A stretch of DNA of 43,224 bases from JBNKFQ01 sp050289385 (GCA_050289385.1 JBNKFQ010000074.1:1-43224); one strand, 5' to 3'. Positions 25,578 to 34,451 are shown, counted from the first letter of the stretch. Notes: a model not told the origin generated them from the letters alone. Made by a program: numbers and translations.

Positions 25578-25606
25578 TAAAGCCGCACCTGTTGCGGCTT
25601 TTTTTA
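25578..25606 (+). terminator. Intrinsic terminator upstream of the VOC gene
   Basis: AAGCCGCA (25580-25587) pairs with TGCGGCTT (25593-25600) around a CCTGT loop and is followed by a T-run to 25605. It is a textbook intrinsic terminator. No gene ends on its upstream side, so it either ends a small RNA or attenuates the VOC gene. Confidence 0.85.
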
Positions 25607-25688
25607 TTGCAGATGTTGTTGCTCCACCGTTGCTGGCATTGAAAATTTTGTGGATTTTCCACGCCAACAAATAATCGAGGAGCAAAAC

Positions 25689-26072
25689 ATGCTATCAAAT
25701 TCAAGATTACAGACTATTATCTGGACTTCCCGCCTGAACGAGTCTGAAAAATTCTACGGTGATTTACTCGGTCTTCCATTAAAAAGCACATCCGATGGCG
25801 CTTTGGTTTTTGACGTAGGCGGCAGTGATCTGCGGGTTTCTCCGGTTCCATCGACAACACCTACTGAACATACGGTGCTGGGATTTTCAGTACCGGATGT
25901 CATCAGTGTTGTTGCCACACTATCAGATCGCGGCATTGTCTTTGAACGATTCGATGAATTTCCACACGAGCCGGATGGCACGTTGACTACCCCGGAAGGG
26001 TCTAAAGTTGCCTGGTTTCGTGATCCTGACGGTAATCTTTTATCAGTAGTTCAATTCCCTCAAGGTCAATAA
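25689..26072 (+). CDS. VOC-family (glyoxalase/bleomycin-resistance-like) protein
   Basis: A 127-residue single-module vicinal oxygen chelate protein. The start at 25689 follows a GAGGAG ribosome binding site. Family segments are IIWTSRLNESEKFYGDLLGLPL (about 10-31), a central VLGFSVPDV strand and the ending GSKVAWFRDPDGNLLSVVQF. The position that holds a metal-binding histidine in glyoxalase I is not His here, so glyoxalase activity is not supported; it could be a binding or resistance protein. Promoter and terminator signals lie directly upstream. Confidence 0.85.
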   Translation: MLSNSRLQTIIWTSRLNESEKFYGDLLGLPLKSTSDGALVFDVGGSDLRVSPVPSTTPTEHTVLGFSVPDVISVVATLSDRGIVFERFDEFPHEPDGTLTTPEGSKVAWFRDPDGNLLSVVQFPQGQ

Positions 26073-26081
26073 GGGCCTATC

Positions 26082-26111
26082 GTGAGAGATAGTTGTATTG
26101 CTATCTCTCAC
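26082..26111 (+). terminator. Perfect 11-bp hairpin after the VOC gene
   Basis: GTGAGAGATAG (26082-26092) pairs with CTATCTCTCAC (26101-26111) around an 8-base loop, 9 bp after the VOC stop codon. There is no T-run after it, so it may be Rho-assisted or protect the mRNA end. Confidence 0.5.
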
Positions 26112-26164
26112 ATGTCCATTTCCGGTAAATTTATATTCACTGGCGCACCAAAGGGACAACAACC

Positions 26165-26193
26165 TTGATTGTGGACCGACCGGTCTGTATAAT
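26165..26193 (+). promoter_or_regulatory. Sigma-70 promoter with a TetR-type dyad in the spacer
   Basis: TTGATT (26165-26170), a 17-bp spacer and a perfect TATAAT (26188-26193). The spacer contains GGACCGACCGGTCT, that is GACC-N4-GGTC, the form of operators bound by TetR-family repressors such as NemR. A repressor there would block RNA polymerase directly. The start would be near 26200, giving a leader of about 170 nt before the S9 peptidase at 26374. No TetR gene is in the window. Confidence 0.65.
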
Positions 26194-26373
26194 TCCTGCT
26201 GACTCTGGCGTATACGCAGTGCGAACACGAAAAAATTTTTGGCACGTTGCATCCATTCCCGCGTCTTTTTACGTCCAAGGCCACCAAGGTAGACGTTCCG
26301 TTCTGCGGCGTTGCTTTAATGGCTATCGCAACAGGCATAGCTGTCAACCATTATTGTTATAAGGAATCATGCT

Positions 26374-28398
26374 ATGAAACGCACACTGTTGTTCGGGTTC
26401 ATCGCTTTGCTAATTGGTTTTTCTTTTAGCGCTTTTGCCCGCAATCTTGAATTGACTGATTACCTGGATTGGGAGGAAGTTGGGGCTCCCGCACTTTCAC
26501 CGGATGGCAAGCAGATCATTTACACCCGCGGCAGGGTAAACAAGGTAAAGGATCGCAAGGATTATGAACTTTGGATCATGAATGTGGACGGTTCCCGCAA
26601 TCGTTTTCTGGTGAAAGGCTATGCAGTGCAATGGTCGCCCAGTGGCAACCGCATCGCCTGGCTTGCGCAGTCGGAATCAGGTTCTCCCGAAGTCTTTGTC
26701 CGCTATATGGACACCGAAGGATCTGCTACGCAAATTACCTACAACACCCGCTCTCCTGACGGTCTCAAATGGTCGCCCGACGGTAAAACCATTGCGTTTC
26801 GCGCGCAAGTGCCTGAACCGGCGTCAGAGCTGGCCCTGCAGTTGCCCGGACGCCCCGAAGGGGCAGAGTGGACCCGTGACCCGGTCATCATTGAACGCTT
26901 GCACTATCGTCTGGATCGCCTGGGGTTTAAAAACACGTATAAACACCTCTTTCTTGTGCCTGCGGATGGTGGAACGCCAAAACAATTGACGTCGGGAAAC
27001 TGGGATGTGGGCCGCCAGTTGATTGGTGTTATGGACCTTGGCCCGAGCTTTGACTGGACACCTGACGGAGAATCCATTGTATTTGCCGCTCATGCCGTAG
27101 ATGAGGAACCGCTGTCCGGACAATCCGCCATTCATGCGGTGGATGTAAGCAACGGTAAAATTCGCCAGATTAGCCGCATTAACGGTACCTGGGGTTCACC
27201 AAAGGTATCTCCCGATGGCAAGACAGTGGCTTACTGGGGGCACGAAATTGAAGAAAAAAACTGGGTATTGCCCAGCCTGAGGGTGATCAATCTGGACGGT
27301 ACGGATGAGCGCGTATTGGCGTCCGAACTGCCCGACCTGATAGCACATTATGAGTGGGGTTTGCGGAGCAAGGCGCTCTACCTGTCGATCAATGAGAAGG
27401 GCTCCACTCACCTGACCAGGTATTCTCTGTCTGGCAAACGCCAGCAAATCACAGAAGGCGCGCACCAGTTTCGGGTCACTTCCATCGGCAAGCGAAACGT
27501 TGCCGTGGGCATACTGACGGCGCCGCAAATGACACCAAATGTCGCGCTGGTCAACCTGAAAAATGGCGAATTCCAGCAGTTGACCGATGTTAATGGTGAT
27601 ATTCTGGCTGATGTAGCGCTGGGTTCCGTTGAAGAGATCTGGTACACCTCAACCGATAACACTCAAGTGCAGGGGTGGATTGTCAAGCCGCCACATTTTG
27701 ACCCCGACAAGCGCTATCCGCTGCTGTTGGAGATACACGGCGGGCCTAACGGCATGTACGGAGTGGATTTCAATTTCCGCTTTCAGGAGTTCGCCGCCAA
27801 TGACTATGTGGTCCTTTACACCAACCCGCGCGGTAGCACTGGTTACGACCAGGAGTTTGTGGACGCTATCGATAATGCCTATCCGGGGCAGGCCGATTAC
27901 GACGACCTGATGGCGGGTGTCGATGCGGTATTGGCCAGGGGGTATGTCGACGACAAACGGCTTTATGTTACTGGCTGCAGTGGCGGCGGCACCTTGACCA
28001 ACTGGATTGTGACCCAAACCAACCGGTTTGCGGCTGCCGTCTCGCTGTGTTCTATCTCCAACTGGATCAGCATGGCCGGCACTTCTGATGTATCGGTTTG
28101 GGCAAGTACGCGTTTTCGTCCTCCGTTCTGGCAGGACGCTACCCGCTGGCTGGAGCATTCACCGATCATGCATGTCGAAAATGTCACTACGCCAACCTTG
28201 TTAATTACCGGTGAAAATGATTTGCGCACACCTCTGGCGCAGGCAGAGGAGTTCTATGTCGCATTGAAGTCTCGCGGTGTACCAACGGCGCTAATCCCCA
28301 TGCGCAAGGAATTTCATGGCACCTGGTCCGTACCCAGTAATATGTTGCGCACGCAGCTTTTTTCGCGGCAGTGGTTTGAGCGCTTCAGGGGAGATTAA
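26374..28398 (+). CDS. Exported S9-family peptidase (prolyl oligopeptidase/DPP4-like)
   Basis: A 674-residue serine peptidase. The Sec signal peptide (1-22, LLFGFIALLIGFSFSAFA) is followed by a WD40-like beta-propeller with repeated SPDGK motifs (about 38-400) and the catalytic domain. The catalytic triad is complete: Ser536 (TGCSGGG), Asp616 (GENDLRTP) and His648 (EFHGTW). It probably cleaves short peptides in the periplasm. The start follows AAGGAATC. A promoter with a TetR-like dyad lies 180 bp upstream, so induction by a small molecule is possible. Compare the homologue at 4443-7010, which lacks the serine. Confidence 0.93.
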   Translation: MKRTLLFGFIALLIGFSFSAFARNLELTDYLDWEEVGAPALSPDGKQIIYTRGRVNKVKDRKDYELWIMNVDGSRNRFLVKGYAVQWSPSGNRIAWLAQSESGSPEVFVRYMDTEGSATQITYNTRSPDGLKWSPDGKTIAFRAQVPEPASELALQLPGRPEGAEWTRDPVIIERLHYRLDRLGFKNTYKHLFLVPADGGTPKQLTSGNWDVGRQLIGVMDLGPSFDWTPDGESIVFAAHAVDEEPLSGQSAIHAVDVSNGKIRQISRINGTWGSPKVSPDGKTVAYWGHEIEEKNWVLPSLRVINLDGTDERVLASELPDLIAHYEWGLRSKALYLSINEKGSTHLTRYSLSGKRQQITEGAHQFRVTSIGKRNVAVGILTAPQMTPNVALVNLKNGEFQQLTDVNGDILADVALGSVEEIWYTSTDNTQVQGWIVKPPHFDPDKRYPLLLEIHGGPNGMYGVDFNFRFQEFAANDYVVLYTNPRGSTGYDQEFVDAIDNAYPGQADYDDLMAGVDAVLARGYVDDKRLYVTGCSGGGTLTNWIVTQTNRFAAAVSLCSISNWISMAGTSDVSVWASTRFRPPFWQDATRWLEHSPIMHVENVTTPTLLITGENDLRTPLAQAEEFYVALKSRGVPTALIPMRKEFHGTWSVPSNMLRTQLFSRQWFERFRGD

Positions 28399-28481
28399 GG
28401 CCATTTTTAATTTGAATGATTGCCTGTTACTCGTGAACTGAAAAATTAAAATCCCGGCTGGAGAAGCGATTATGTTTTTGT

Positions 28482-29636
28482 ATGCCGGGGCAAATCAAGG
28501 TGAAAAAATTGAAAAAACTGCTAAAAAGAACGGCAAAATATTTGTTGTTACCGCTCCTTCTCCTGGTTCTTGGCGCTGCTATAGCATCATCGTACCTGGT
28601 TGATGTCGCCAAAGACATCAACGATAACACCAATTGGTTTGGCTCTGAAAATGGAATTGATCAGGAAGACTATGTAACTCTTGGTGGATTTGATCAATAT
28701 ATTCGTATTCGCGGCAGGGACAAGGCTAACCCGGTATTACTGGATTTACATGGCGGGCCGGGGGGCGCGCAATCGGGTTTTACTCATCGGGCGCTGCGGC
28801 CACTTACCGAGTATTTTACGCTGGTGGAGTGGGATCAACGCGGTGCCGGAAAGTCGTCGGGAGATGATAGCGAGGCACTGGTAGCAACCATGAGTTACCA
28901 GCGCATGGTGGACGATACCATAGAATTGATCGAACACCTGAAAACTCGCCTGTCTGTCGAACGGGTAATTCTGGTTGGGCACAGTTGGGGAACATTGTTG
29001 GGGCTTGGCGTTATCCATCAGCGACCAGACCTGATTGCCGCTTACGTCGGTGTTGGTCAATGCGTGGCATGGAGGCCCAACTTTGACGAGACGCGGAGGT
29101 TAATGATTAATGCGGCAGAAATGGCGGGTGACAACGAAATATTGAAAAATCTGAAGGCGTTGCCCGATCAATGGCCACCTAAAGAAGATTTCGAGGCCAA
29201 TATAAATTACATTAAAGCTATTCAGGAAAATTTTCCACACTTTGGAGGCGGAATTCATGCTTTAAAAGAACCTGATGTTTTAAAAAGCGATATTATTGTG
29301 GATGCTTTACTGTCTCCAGACATTTCTCTGATGAATATGATAAGTGTTTTTGAGCCGAGCAAAGCTACTGAGGCGTTGATGACAGATTTGTATGACCTCG
29401 ATATACGCAAAGAGCTTGGATATCAGTACCAGGTGCCTATTTTTATGTTTCAGGGAGAACATGACTGGCAGACTCCGACAACGCTCGTCAAACCCTGGTT
29501 TTCCAGGCTTGAAGCCCCCTACAAGGAATACATAGCATTTGAGGACTCGGCACATGTTGTAATTGGCGAGGAGCCGGGCAAGTATTTGTTGGAGCTGGTC
29601 ACCAAAGTCAGGCCTTTTGCAATGAGTGCTCAATAA
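28482..29636 (+). CDS. Membrane-anchored alpha/beta hydrolase (proline iminopeptidase-like)
   Basis: A 384-residue protein with a lysine-rich start and one membrane segment (about 20-42, YLLLPLLLLVLGAAIASSYLV). The alpha/beta-hydrolase fold is of the S33 type: LDLHGGPGGAQSGF (oxyanion region), nucleophile Ser168 in GHSWGT, Asp328 (GEHDWQTP) and His358 (DSAHVV). The HGGPGG motif is typical of proline iminopeptidases. ATG 28482 and GTG 28500 are both possible starts; neither has an ideally spaced ribosome binding site. It follows the S9 peptidase by 83 bp on the same strand, which suggests joint action on proline-containing peptides. Confidence 0.87.
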   Translation: MPGQIKVKKLKKLLKRTAKYLLLPLLLLVLGAAIASSYLVDVAKDINDNTNWFGSENGIDQEDYVTLGGFDQYIRIRGRDKANPVLLDLHGGPGGAQSGFTHRALRPLTEYFTLVEWDQRGAGKSSGDDSEALVATMSYQRMVDDTIELIEHLKTRLSVERVILVGHSWGTLLGLGVIHQRPDLIAAYVGVGQCVAWRPNFDETRRLMINAAEMAGDNEILKNLKALPDQWPPKEDFEANINYIKAIQENFPHFGGGIHALKEPDVLKSDIIVDALLSPDISLMNMISVFEPSKATEALMTDLYDLDIRKELGYQYQVPIFMFQGEHDWQTPTTLVKPWFSRLEAPYKEYIAFEDSAHVVIGEEPGKYLLELVTKVRPFAMSAQ

Positions 29637-30116
29637 TCCGCGGTAATTTATAAACGGCAGTTTTATAGTTTTTGGGCAAAGGAGTGTCCCTTCAAAAAGC
29701 TGTAAGGAATCTCCGGGACAGGCATGTCTGATGTCTATCCCGGAACACCCAAGCTTTGTTTTGATACCCTGTTACTCCACTTCCAGGCTTTGAATCCAAT
29801 ACATTCAAACCAGGGAGAGGACACGGGTACGGAAGACATGGATCTCTCTGGACGACACACCAATTTACTGCAGACCGGAAAATCGTTTTTTTGCGGCAAA
29901 TTTCTGGTAATTTGGTATTTTTAGTAGATGGACCCTTGCATTGCTGTCCAACAAAGTTTACAGACATGTATTCGGTGTTCGCTGCTGATACCGCCTCCAG
30001 CATGGATGCTGCCATCGAGCTTATTAATGAGCCTATCGGGATTAGCCAATATTGTGCCGTATTCTCCTACAGAACCACACTTTTTGTAGCTGATGGAGCC
30101 GGGCTTCCTGTCAAAT
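29637..30116. other. Intergenic region between the alpha/beta hydrolase and ppsA
   Basis: 480 bp between convergent genes. A hairpin pairs CCGGGA (29713-29718) with TCCCGG (29738-29743), extended inward to about 13 bp with one mismatch and one G-U pair. It may end the hydrolase transcript, although no T-run follows. The rest has no recognisable gene. Open frames on both strands at about 29891-30208 have no homology that I recognise and no clear ribosome binding site. Confidence 0.55.
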
Positions 30117-32555
30117 TCAGACAGAGGGCAATTTATCCTCAATTAACGCCGATTCAATCTCTGCAATCCGGGGTATTGTACTCAACAATACATCGGGGTT
30201 CAGGCTGATTGAGTTAATTCCGTGCTTCACCAGATACTCGGATATTTCCGGATAGTCAGATGGCGCCTGTCCGCAAATGCCCACCGGGATCCCGTTGCGA
30301 TGCGCCCCTTCAATGGCAAGGCGCAACATCTCCAGCACTCCGGGATCGCGCTCGTCAAAATCAAACGCGACGATATCGGAATCCCGGTCTACACCCAAAA
30401 CCAGTTGAGTTAAATCATTGGAGCCAATCGAAATACCGTCAAACAATCTGGAAAATGCGTCGATCTGAATCACATTGTTGGGGATTTCGCACATCACATA
30501 AACGACCAAACCGTCCTCACCCTGGCGCAAACCGTGATCAGCCATCGCCTTCAGAACGCGCTTGCCTTCATCCACCCGGCGACAGAACGGAATCATCAAT
30601 TTTATATTGTGCAGCCCCATCTCGTTGCGGGCACGCTTGAGCGCAGCGCATTCCAGCGCAAAACCTTCGGCATAGGCTTTATGGGTGTAGCGCGCAGCAC
30701 CGCGAAATCCCAGCATCGGATTTTCTTCTTCGGGTTCAAAATTTGAGCCACCGATCAAACCGGCGTATTCGTTGGTTTTAAAATCGGAGGTGCGCACAAT
30801 CACCGGGCGCGGATAAAACGCTGCCGCAATCGTACCAATACCTTCGGATAATTTTTCAATAAAATATTCTGCCCCGCTGCCATAACCAGCCGTCAGTTCC
30901 TTAATTTGCCGACGCTGTTCCGCGTCACTAATCCGCTTTGGATAAAGCAACGCCATCGGGTGAGCCTTGATGTATTCACTGATAATAAATTCCATTCGCG
31001 CCAGGCCAACACCATCGCAGGGTAGCGCACTGTGATGAAACGCCTGTTCCGGGCTACCGAGATTTATCATCAATCCGGTGCGGGGTTTTTCCAGAGTATC
31101 CAGTTCGGTGGTAACCACCTCAAACGGCAACGCGTCCGCGTAAATTTTACCCTCGTCACCACCAGCGCACGACACCGTCACTTGCGCCCCGTCAGACAAC
31201 TCACTGCCATCACCGATGCCCACCACGGCCGGAATTCCGAATTCGCGCGCCACAATTGCAGCATGGCAGGTGCGGCCACCGTGTCTGGTAACCAACCCTG
31301 CGGCACGGCGCATCGCTGGCCCCCAATCCGGGCTGGTGCTGTCGGCAAACAGAATTTCACCGTCGCGAAAATTAACCAGTTGATCTTCATTTTCTATATG
31401 GTGCAACCTGCCGCTGGCAATGCCATCACCAATCGCACGACCGCGTGCCAATACCTCGCCTTCCGTCGACAATTGATAACGCTTTAGAACATTGCGCGGC
31501 TTTTGTGACGCCACGGTCTCGGGGCGCGCCTGCACCAGGTAAAGCTCGCCGTCCTCACCGTCTTTAGCCCACTCGATATCCATCGGGCAGGGCCGACCGT
31601 GCAAACGACTGTAGTGGGCTTCGGTTTTGATGGCGCAATCAGCCAGAGTCAATACTTCGGCGTCGCTGAGTGAAAAACGCCGCCGACGCTCCGGCGGTGT
31701 TTCTACGTTGTAAACGGTTGCTGCCTTCGCTTTTTGATCGCCGCCGGTTTCGGCACACATCATGGTTAACTGCTTGCTACCCAGGCGGCGCCGCAACACA
31801 CAACGACTGCCATTGACAAAGGTTGGTTTGTGAACATGGAATTCATCCGGATCAACCTTGCCCTGAACGATATTTTCACCGAGGCCCCAGGTTGCGTTAA
31901 TCATGACTACATCGCGAAATCCAGAGTCTGTATCCAAAGTGAACATTACGCCGCTACTGGCCAGATCGGTGCGCACCATTTTCATCACCGCGATCGCCAG
32001 TGCCACCTGGAAATGATCAAAACCATGGTGCAGACGATAGACAACAGCACGTTCGGTAAACAGCGACGCGAAACAGCGGCGGCAGGCGTCTATCAGGGCC
32101 TCCTTGCCACCGATATTGAGGAAACTGTCGTGTTGCCCGGCAAAACTCGCCGACGGCAGATCTTCGGCAGTGGCAGAGCTGCGCACGACCACTTTCAGTT
32201 CTGTGCCATATTGTTGGCGGAGCTTCTGGTAAGCGGCAGAAATTTCCCTCTCCAGCTCGGTGGGTAATTCCGCCTCGTAAACCAGAGCCCGCGCCTGCCC
32301 GGTTACTGTCGCCAGTGCTTCGCTATCATTCGGCCGCAGTTTGTCCAGGCACTGTCGCAACGGCAACCAGACATCACCGTGTTCAAGCACAGCGCGGTAA
32401 GCTTCACTGGTAATGGCAAAACCATTGGGCACGCGAATGCCTTGCGGACTCAGGGTTCGATACATCTCTCCCAGCGACGCCGCCTTGCCGCCAACCAGTG
32501 GAATATCGTCAATACCTATGTCGTCAAACCAGCGGATATATCGAGGTGATGGCAT
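30117..32555 (-). CDS. ppsA: Phosphoenolpyruvate synthase
   Basis: Converts pyruvate and ATP to PEP, AMP and phosphate for gluconeogenesis. The 812-residue product has an N-terminal ATP-grasp domain (GGKAASLGEMYR, SSATAEDLPSASFAGQHDSFLN), the swivelling phosphohistidine domain with catalytic His431 (GGRTCHAAIVARE) and the C-terminal PEP-binding TIM barrel (IVRTSDFKTNEYAGLIGG, PVGICGQAPSDYPE). Length is normal (E. coli 792). It is divergent from the class I aldolase across a 173-bp region with an FNR-like dyad, so both gluconeogenic genes may share control. Confidence 0.96.
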   Translation of the reverse strand: MPSPRYIRWFDDIGIDDIPLVGGKAASLGEMYRTLSPQGIRVPNGFAITSEAYRAVLEHGDVWLPLRQCLDKLRPNDSEALATVTGQARALVYEAELPTELEREISAAYQKLRQQYGTELKVVVRSSATAEDLPSASFAGQHDSFLNIGGKEALIDACRRCFASLFTERAVVYRLHHGFDHFQVALAIAVMKMVRTDLASSGVMFTLDTDSGFRDVVMINATWGLGENIVQGKVDPDEFHVHKPTFVNGSRCVLRRRLGSKQLTMMCAETGGDQKAKAATVYNVETPPERRRRFSLSDAEVLTLADCAIKTEAHYSRLHGRPCPMDIEWAKDGEDGELYLVQARPETVASQKPRNVLKRYQLSTEGEVLARGRAIGDGIASGRLHHIENEDQLVNFRDGEILFADSTSPDWGPAMRRAAGLVTRHGGRTCHAAIVAREFGIPAVVGIGDGSELSDGAQVTVSCAGGDEGKIYADALPFEVVTTELDTLEKPRTGLMINLGSPEQAFHHSALPCDGVGLARMEFIISEYIKAHPMALLYPKRISDAEQRRQIKELTAGYGSGAEYFIEKLSEGIGTIAAAFYPRPVIVRTSDFKTNEYAGLIGGSNFEPEEENPMLGFRGAARYTHKAYAEGFALECAALKRARNEMGLHNIKLMIPFCRRVDEGKRVLKAMADHGLRQGEDGLVVYVMCEIPNNVIQIDAFSRLFDGISIGSNDLTQLVLGVDRDSDIVAFDFDERDPGVLEMLRLAIEGAHRNGIPVGICGQAPSDYPEISEYLVKHGINSISLNPDVLLSTIPRIAEIESALIEDKLPSV

Positions 32556-32653
32556 GGTCTTATACTCCGGTAAAACGGACTCCAGTAAATAATGTAGTGC
32601 AAAATAATGTGGTGCCGGATAAATACAGTTTCGTGTATCTCCTGCCGCTGTTG

Positions 32654-32695
32654 TTGATACACGTCAACTCGTTCAGTCTCTCCGTTCCATACAGT
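32654..32695 (+). promoter_or_regulatory. FNR/Anr-like box and -10 element upstream of fbaB
   Basis: TTGAT-ACAC-GTCAA (32654-32667) differs from the FNR consensus TTGAT-N4-ATCAA in one base. A TACAGT -10 box lies at 32690-32695, starting 29.5 bp from the dyad centre. That is exactly the spacing of class II FNR-activated promoters (activator at -41.5). A start near 32702 precedes the fbaB ATG by 27 bp. Confidence 0.65.
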
Positions 32696-32728
32696 ATTTT
32701 CAATCAGGGCGTGTTACACGGAAGGATC

Positions 32729-33775
32729 ATGAACAATACAATTTCTCTATTGGGTGATGACGCAGCGTTGCTGGAGTACCATTGCCAGGGTATTGATCAC
32801 AGCCAACTGCATCTGCCCGGTCCCGACTTTATTGAACGAACGTTGCGCAACAGCGACCGCCCGCCGGCAGTATTGCGCAATTTACAGAGCATTTTTGATA
32901 ATGGTCGCCTTGCGGGCACCGGGTATTTATCTATTCTTCCGGTGGACCAGGGTATTGAGCACTCCGCTGGCGCTTCCTTTGCGCCGAACCCGAAATATTT
33001 TGACCCCGCCAACATTGTCGAACTGGGATTGCAGGGTGGTTGCAACGCCGTGGCTTCTACCCTTGGCGTACTGGGGTCAGTGGCACGACAGTATGCTCAC
33101 CGCATGCCCTTTATCGTCAAGCTGAACCACAACGAATTGCTGTCCTACCCCAATCGCTACGATCAAGTGATGTTTGCCGGTGTCCGCCAGGCATTTGATC
33201 TGGGTGCTGTAGCGGTGGGAGCAACGATCTATTTTGGCAGCGCGGAGTCACATCGCCAGATTCGCGAGGTAAGCGAGGCGTTTGCCTACGCCCATCAGTT
33301 GGGGCTGGTAACCGTCCTGTGGGCCTACTTGCGCAATTCGGCGTTTAAAACTGCTGATCACGATTACCACACCGCTGCGGATCTCACCGGCCAGGCCAAT
33401 CACCTGGCGGCGACGTTACAGGCAGATATCATCAAGCAAAAACAGGCCGACTGTAACGGCGGTTTTACCGCGCTCAACTTCGGCAAAACAAACCCCAAAA
33501 TTTATTCCGAACTGGCACCGGACCACCCCATCGAACAGGTACGCTATCAGGTTGCCAACTGTTATATGGGTCGGGTGGGAATGATCAATTCTGGCGGCCC
33601 TTCAGGTAAAAATGACCTGCACCAGGCCGTAAAAGCGGCGGTAATCAATAAACGGGCTGGTGGCATGGGCCTGATCAGTGGTCGCAAAGCCTTTCAGAAA
33701 CCGATGACTGAAGGCATCGAATTATTGAATGCAATACAGGATGTCTATCTCGACAAATCTATCAACATTGCCTGA
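32729..33775 (+). CDS. fbaB: Fructose-bisphosphate aldolase class I (DhnA/FbaB type)
   Basis: Reversible aldol condensation of glyceraldehyde-3-phosphate and DHAP. The 348-residue product has the DhnA-type sequence LPVDQGIEHSAGASFAPNP (about 70-88), VKLNHNE, a probable Schiff-base lysine Lys236 in ADIIKQK, and INSGGPSGKND near the C-terminus. The ATG at 32729 has a GGAAGGA ribosome binding site; the open frame upstream to 32498 overlaps ppsA and is not the gene. Together with ppsA it points to gluconeogenic flux. An FNR-like box lies at the activating position. Confidence 0.93.
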   Translation: MNNTISLLGDDAALLEYHCQGIDHSQLHLPGPDFIERTLRNSDRPPAVLRNLQSIFDNGRLAGTGYLSILPVDQGIEHSAGASFAPNPKYFDPANIVELGLQGGCNAVASTLGVLGSVARQYAHRMPFIVKLNHNELLSYPNRYDQVMFAGVRQAFDLGAVAVGATIYFGSAESHRQIREVSEAFAYAHQLGLVTVLWAYLRNSAFKTADHDYHTAADLTGQANHLAATLQADIIKQKQADCNGGFTALNFGKTNPKIYSELAPDHPIEQVRYQVANCYMGRVGMINSGGPSGKNDLHQAVKAAVINKRAGGMGLISGRKAFQKPMTEGIELLNAIQDVYLDKSINIA

Positions 33776-33814
33776 AGACAATTTCCTGGAGAAAGCCGAC
33801 TGACGACCACCTTG

Positions 33815-33855
33815 TTGACTACCGTCAACATTGCAACAGGGATTTTTTATACAGT
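33815..33855 (+). promoter_or_regulatory. FNR/Anr-like box and -10 element upstream of hsp20
   Basis: TTGAC-TACC-GTCAA (33815-33828) is a perfect dyad. The same -10 hexamer TACAGT as at fbaB lies at 33850-33855, 28.5 bp from the dyad centre. A start near 33862 gives a leader of about 60 nt. Confidence 0.62.
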
Positions 33856-33922
33856 TTAACGGGTAGCTGGAAACCGTATTAACACCGTAACTGCAACCGT
33901 ATGTCGCAGAGGAGAAAAAACC

Positions 33923-34384
33923 ATGAGTCTGATTGTCAAAGAGCCGGATAATTTTTTTCGGCGTTTTCACGATGATTTTAATCATCTGTTTCAGTCGTTC
34001 AACAATTACTGGCCGTCGACGTTTACCGATGAAGATAGCGACGTCGTCACCAGCGAATGGATGCCTTCCGTCGATATTGTTGAACAAAACGACAAGTTTG
34101 TGATCAACGCTGATATCCCCGGCGTGGACCCCAAGGATATCGAAGTCAGCATGGACAATGGCACACTGAGTATCAAGGGCGAGCGCAAACAGGAAAAGAC
34201 CGACAAGAAAAACGGTTACCATCGTCACGAATGTTCCCGTGGACTGTTTTACCGCCGTTTCAGCCTGCCTGATACAGCCGATCCGAAAAAGATTTCGGCC
34301 AAAGGTAAAGACGGGGTCTTAAAGATCACCCTGGGCAAACGTACAACATCCAAACCGAAACTGATTAGCGTACAACAGTCATGA
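33923..34384 (+). CDS. Small heat-shock protein Hsp20 (alpha-crystallin family)
   Basis: ATP-independent holdase chaperone. The 153-residue product has a short Phe-rich N-terminus (NFFRRFHDDFNHLFQSFNNYW) and an alpha-crystallin domain (about 45-140) with VDIVEQNDKFVINADIPGVDPKDIEVSMDNGTLSIKGERK and the GVLKITLGK strand. The terminal part lacks a clear IxI motif (KLISVQQS). A GAGGAG ribosome binding site lies upstream. The FNR-like promoter suggests induction at low oxygen and not only by heat. A strong terminator follows. Confidence 0.93.
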   Translation: MSLIVKEPDNFFRRFHDDFNHLFQSFNNYWPSTFTDEDSDVVTSEWMPSVDIVEQNDKFVINADIPGVDPKDIEVSMDNGTLSIKGERKQEKTDKKNGYHRHECSRGLFYRRFSLPDTADPKKISAKGKDGVLKITLGKRTTSKPKLISVQQS

Positions 34385-34411
34385 CAGATTAATTCATAGT
34401 TGATCGTCTAT

Positions 34412-34446
34412 TGGCACTCGTTACCTCTACCCCAAGCAGAGTGCCA
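34412..34446 (+). other. Hairpin downstream of hsp20
   Basis: TGGCACTC (34412-34419) pairs perfectly with GAGTGCCA (34439-34446) around a 19-base loop, just before the terminator at 34452. It may help to stabilise the hsp20 transcript end. Confidence 0.4.
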
Positions 34447-34451
34447 TATTT

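Larger units (their letters stand above)
25202..25688. other. Intergenic region between the S12 hydrolase and VOC gene
   Basis: 487 bp between divergent genes. It holds a 10-bp tandem repeat (25302-25326), three copies of CAGGCAAT (25294-25301, 25442-25449, 25470-25477), a perfect TATAAT without a good -35 box (25396-25401), a good promoter (25537-25564) and a strong terminator (25578-25606). The ribosome binding site GAGGAG of the VOC gene ends the region. Confidence 0.6.
26073..26373 (+). other. Intergenic region between the VOC gene and the S9 peptidase
   Basis: 301 bp. It holds a perfect hairpin (26082-26111) after the VOC gene, a promoter with an operator-like dyad (26165-26193), a GCGTATACGC palindrome (26208-26217) and a long leader before the peptidase. 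Short open frames here span the promoter and are not considered genes. Confidence 0.6.

Noticed and set aside
29891..30208. 105-codon plus-strand frame and a 73-codon minus-strand frame after ppsA
   Set aside because: The plus frame overlaps the end of ppsA, neither has a ribosome binding site, and no family is recognisable.
32498..32728. Upstream extension of fbaB
   Set aside because: It overlaps the start of ppsA and the FNR-like promoter; ATG 32729 has a good ribosome binding site.
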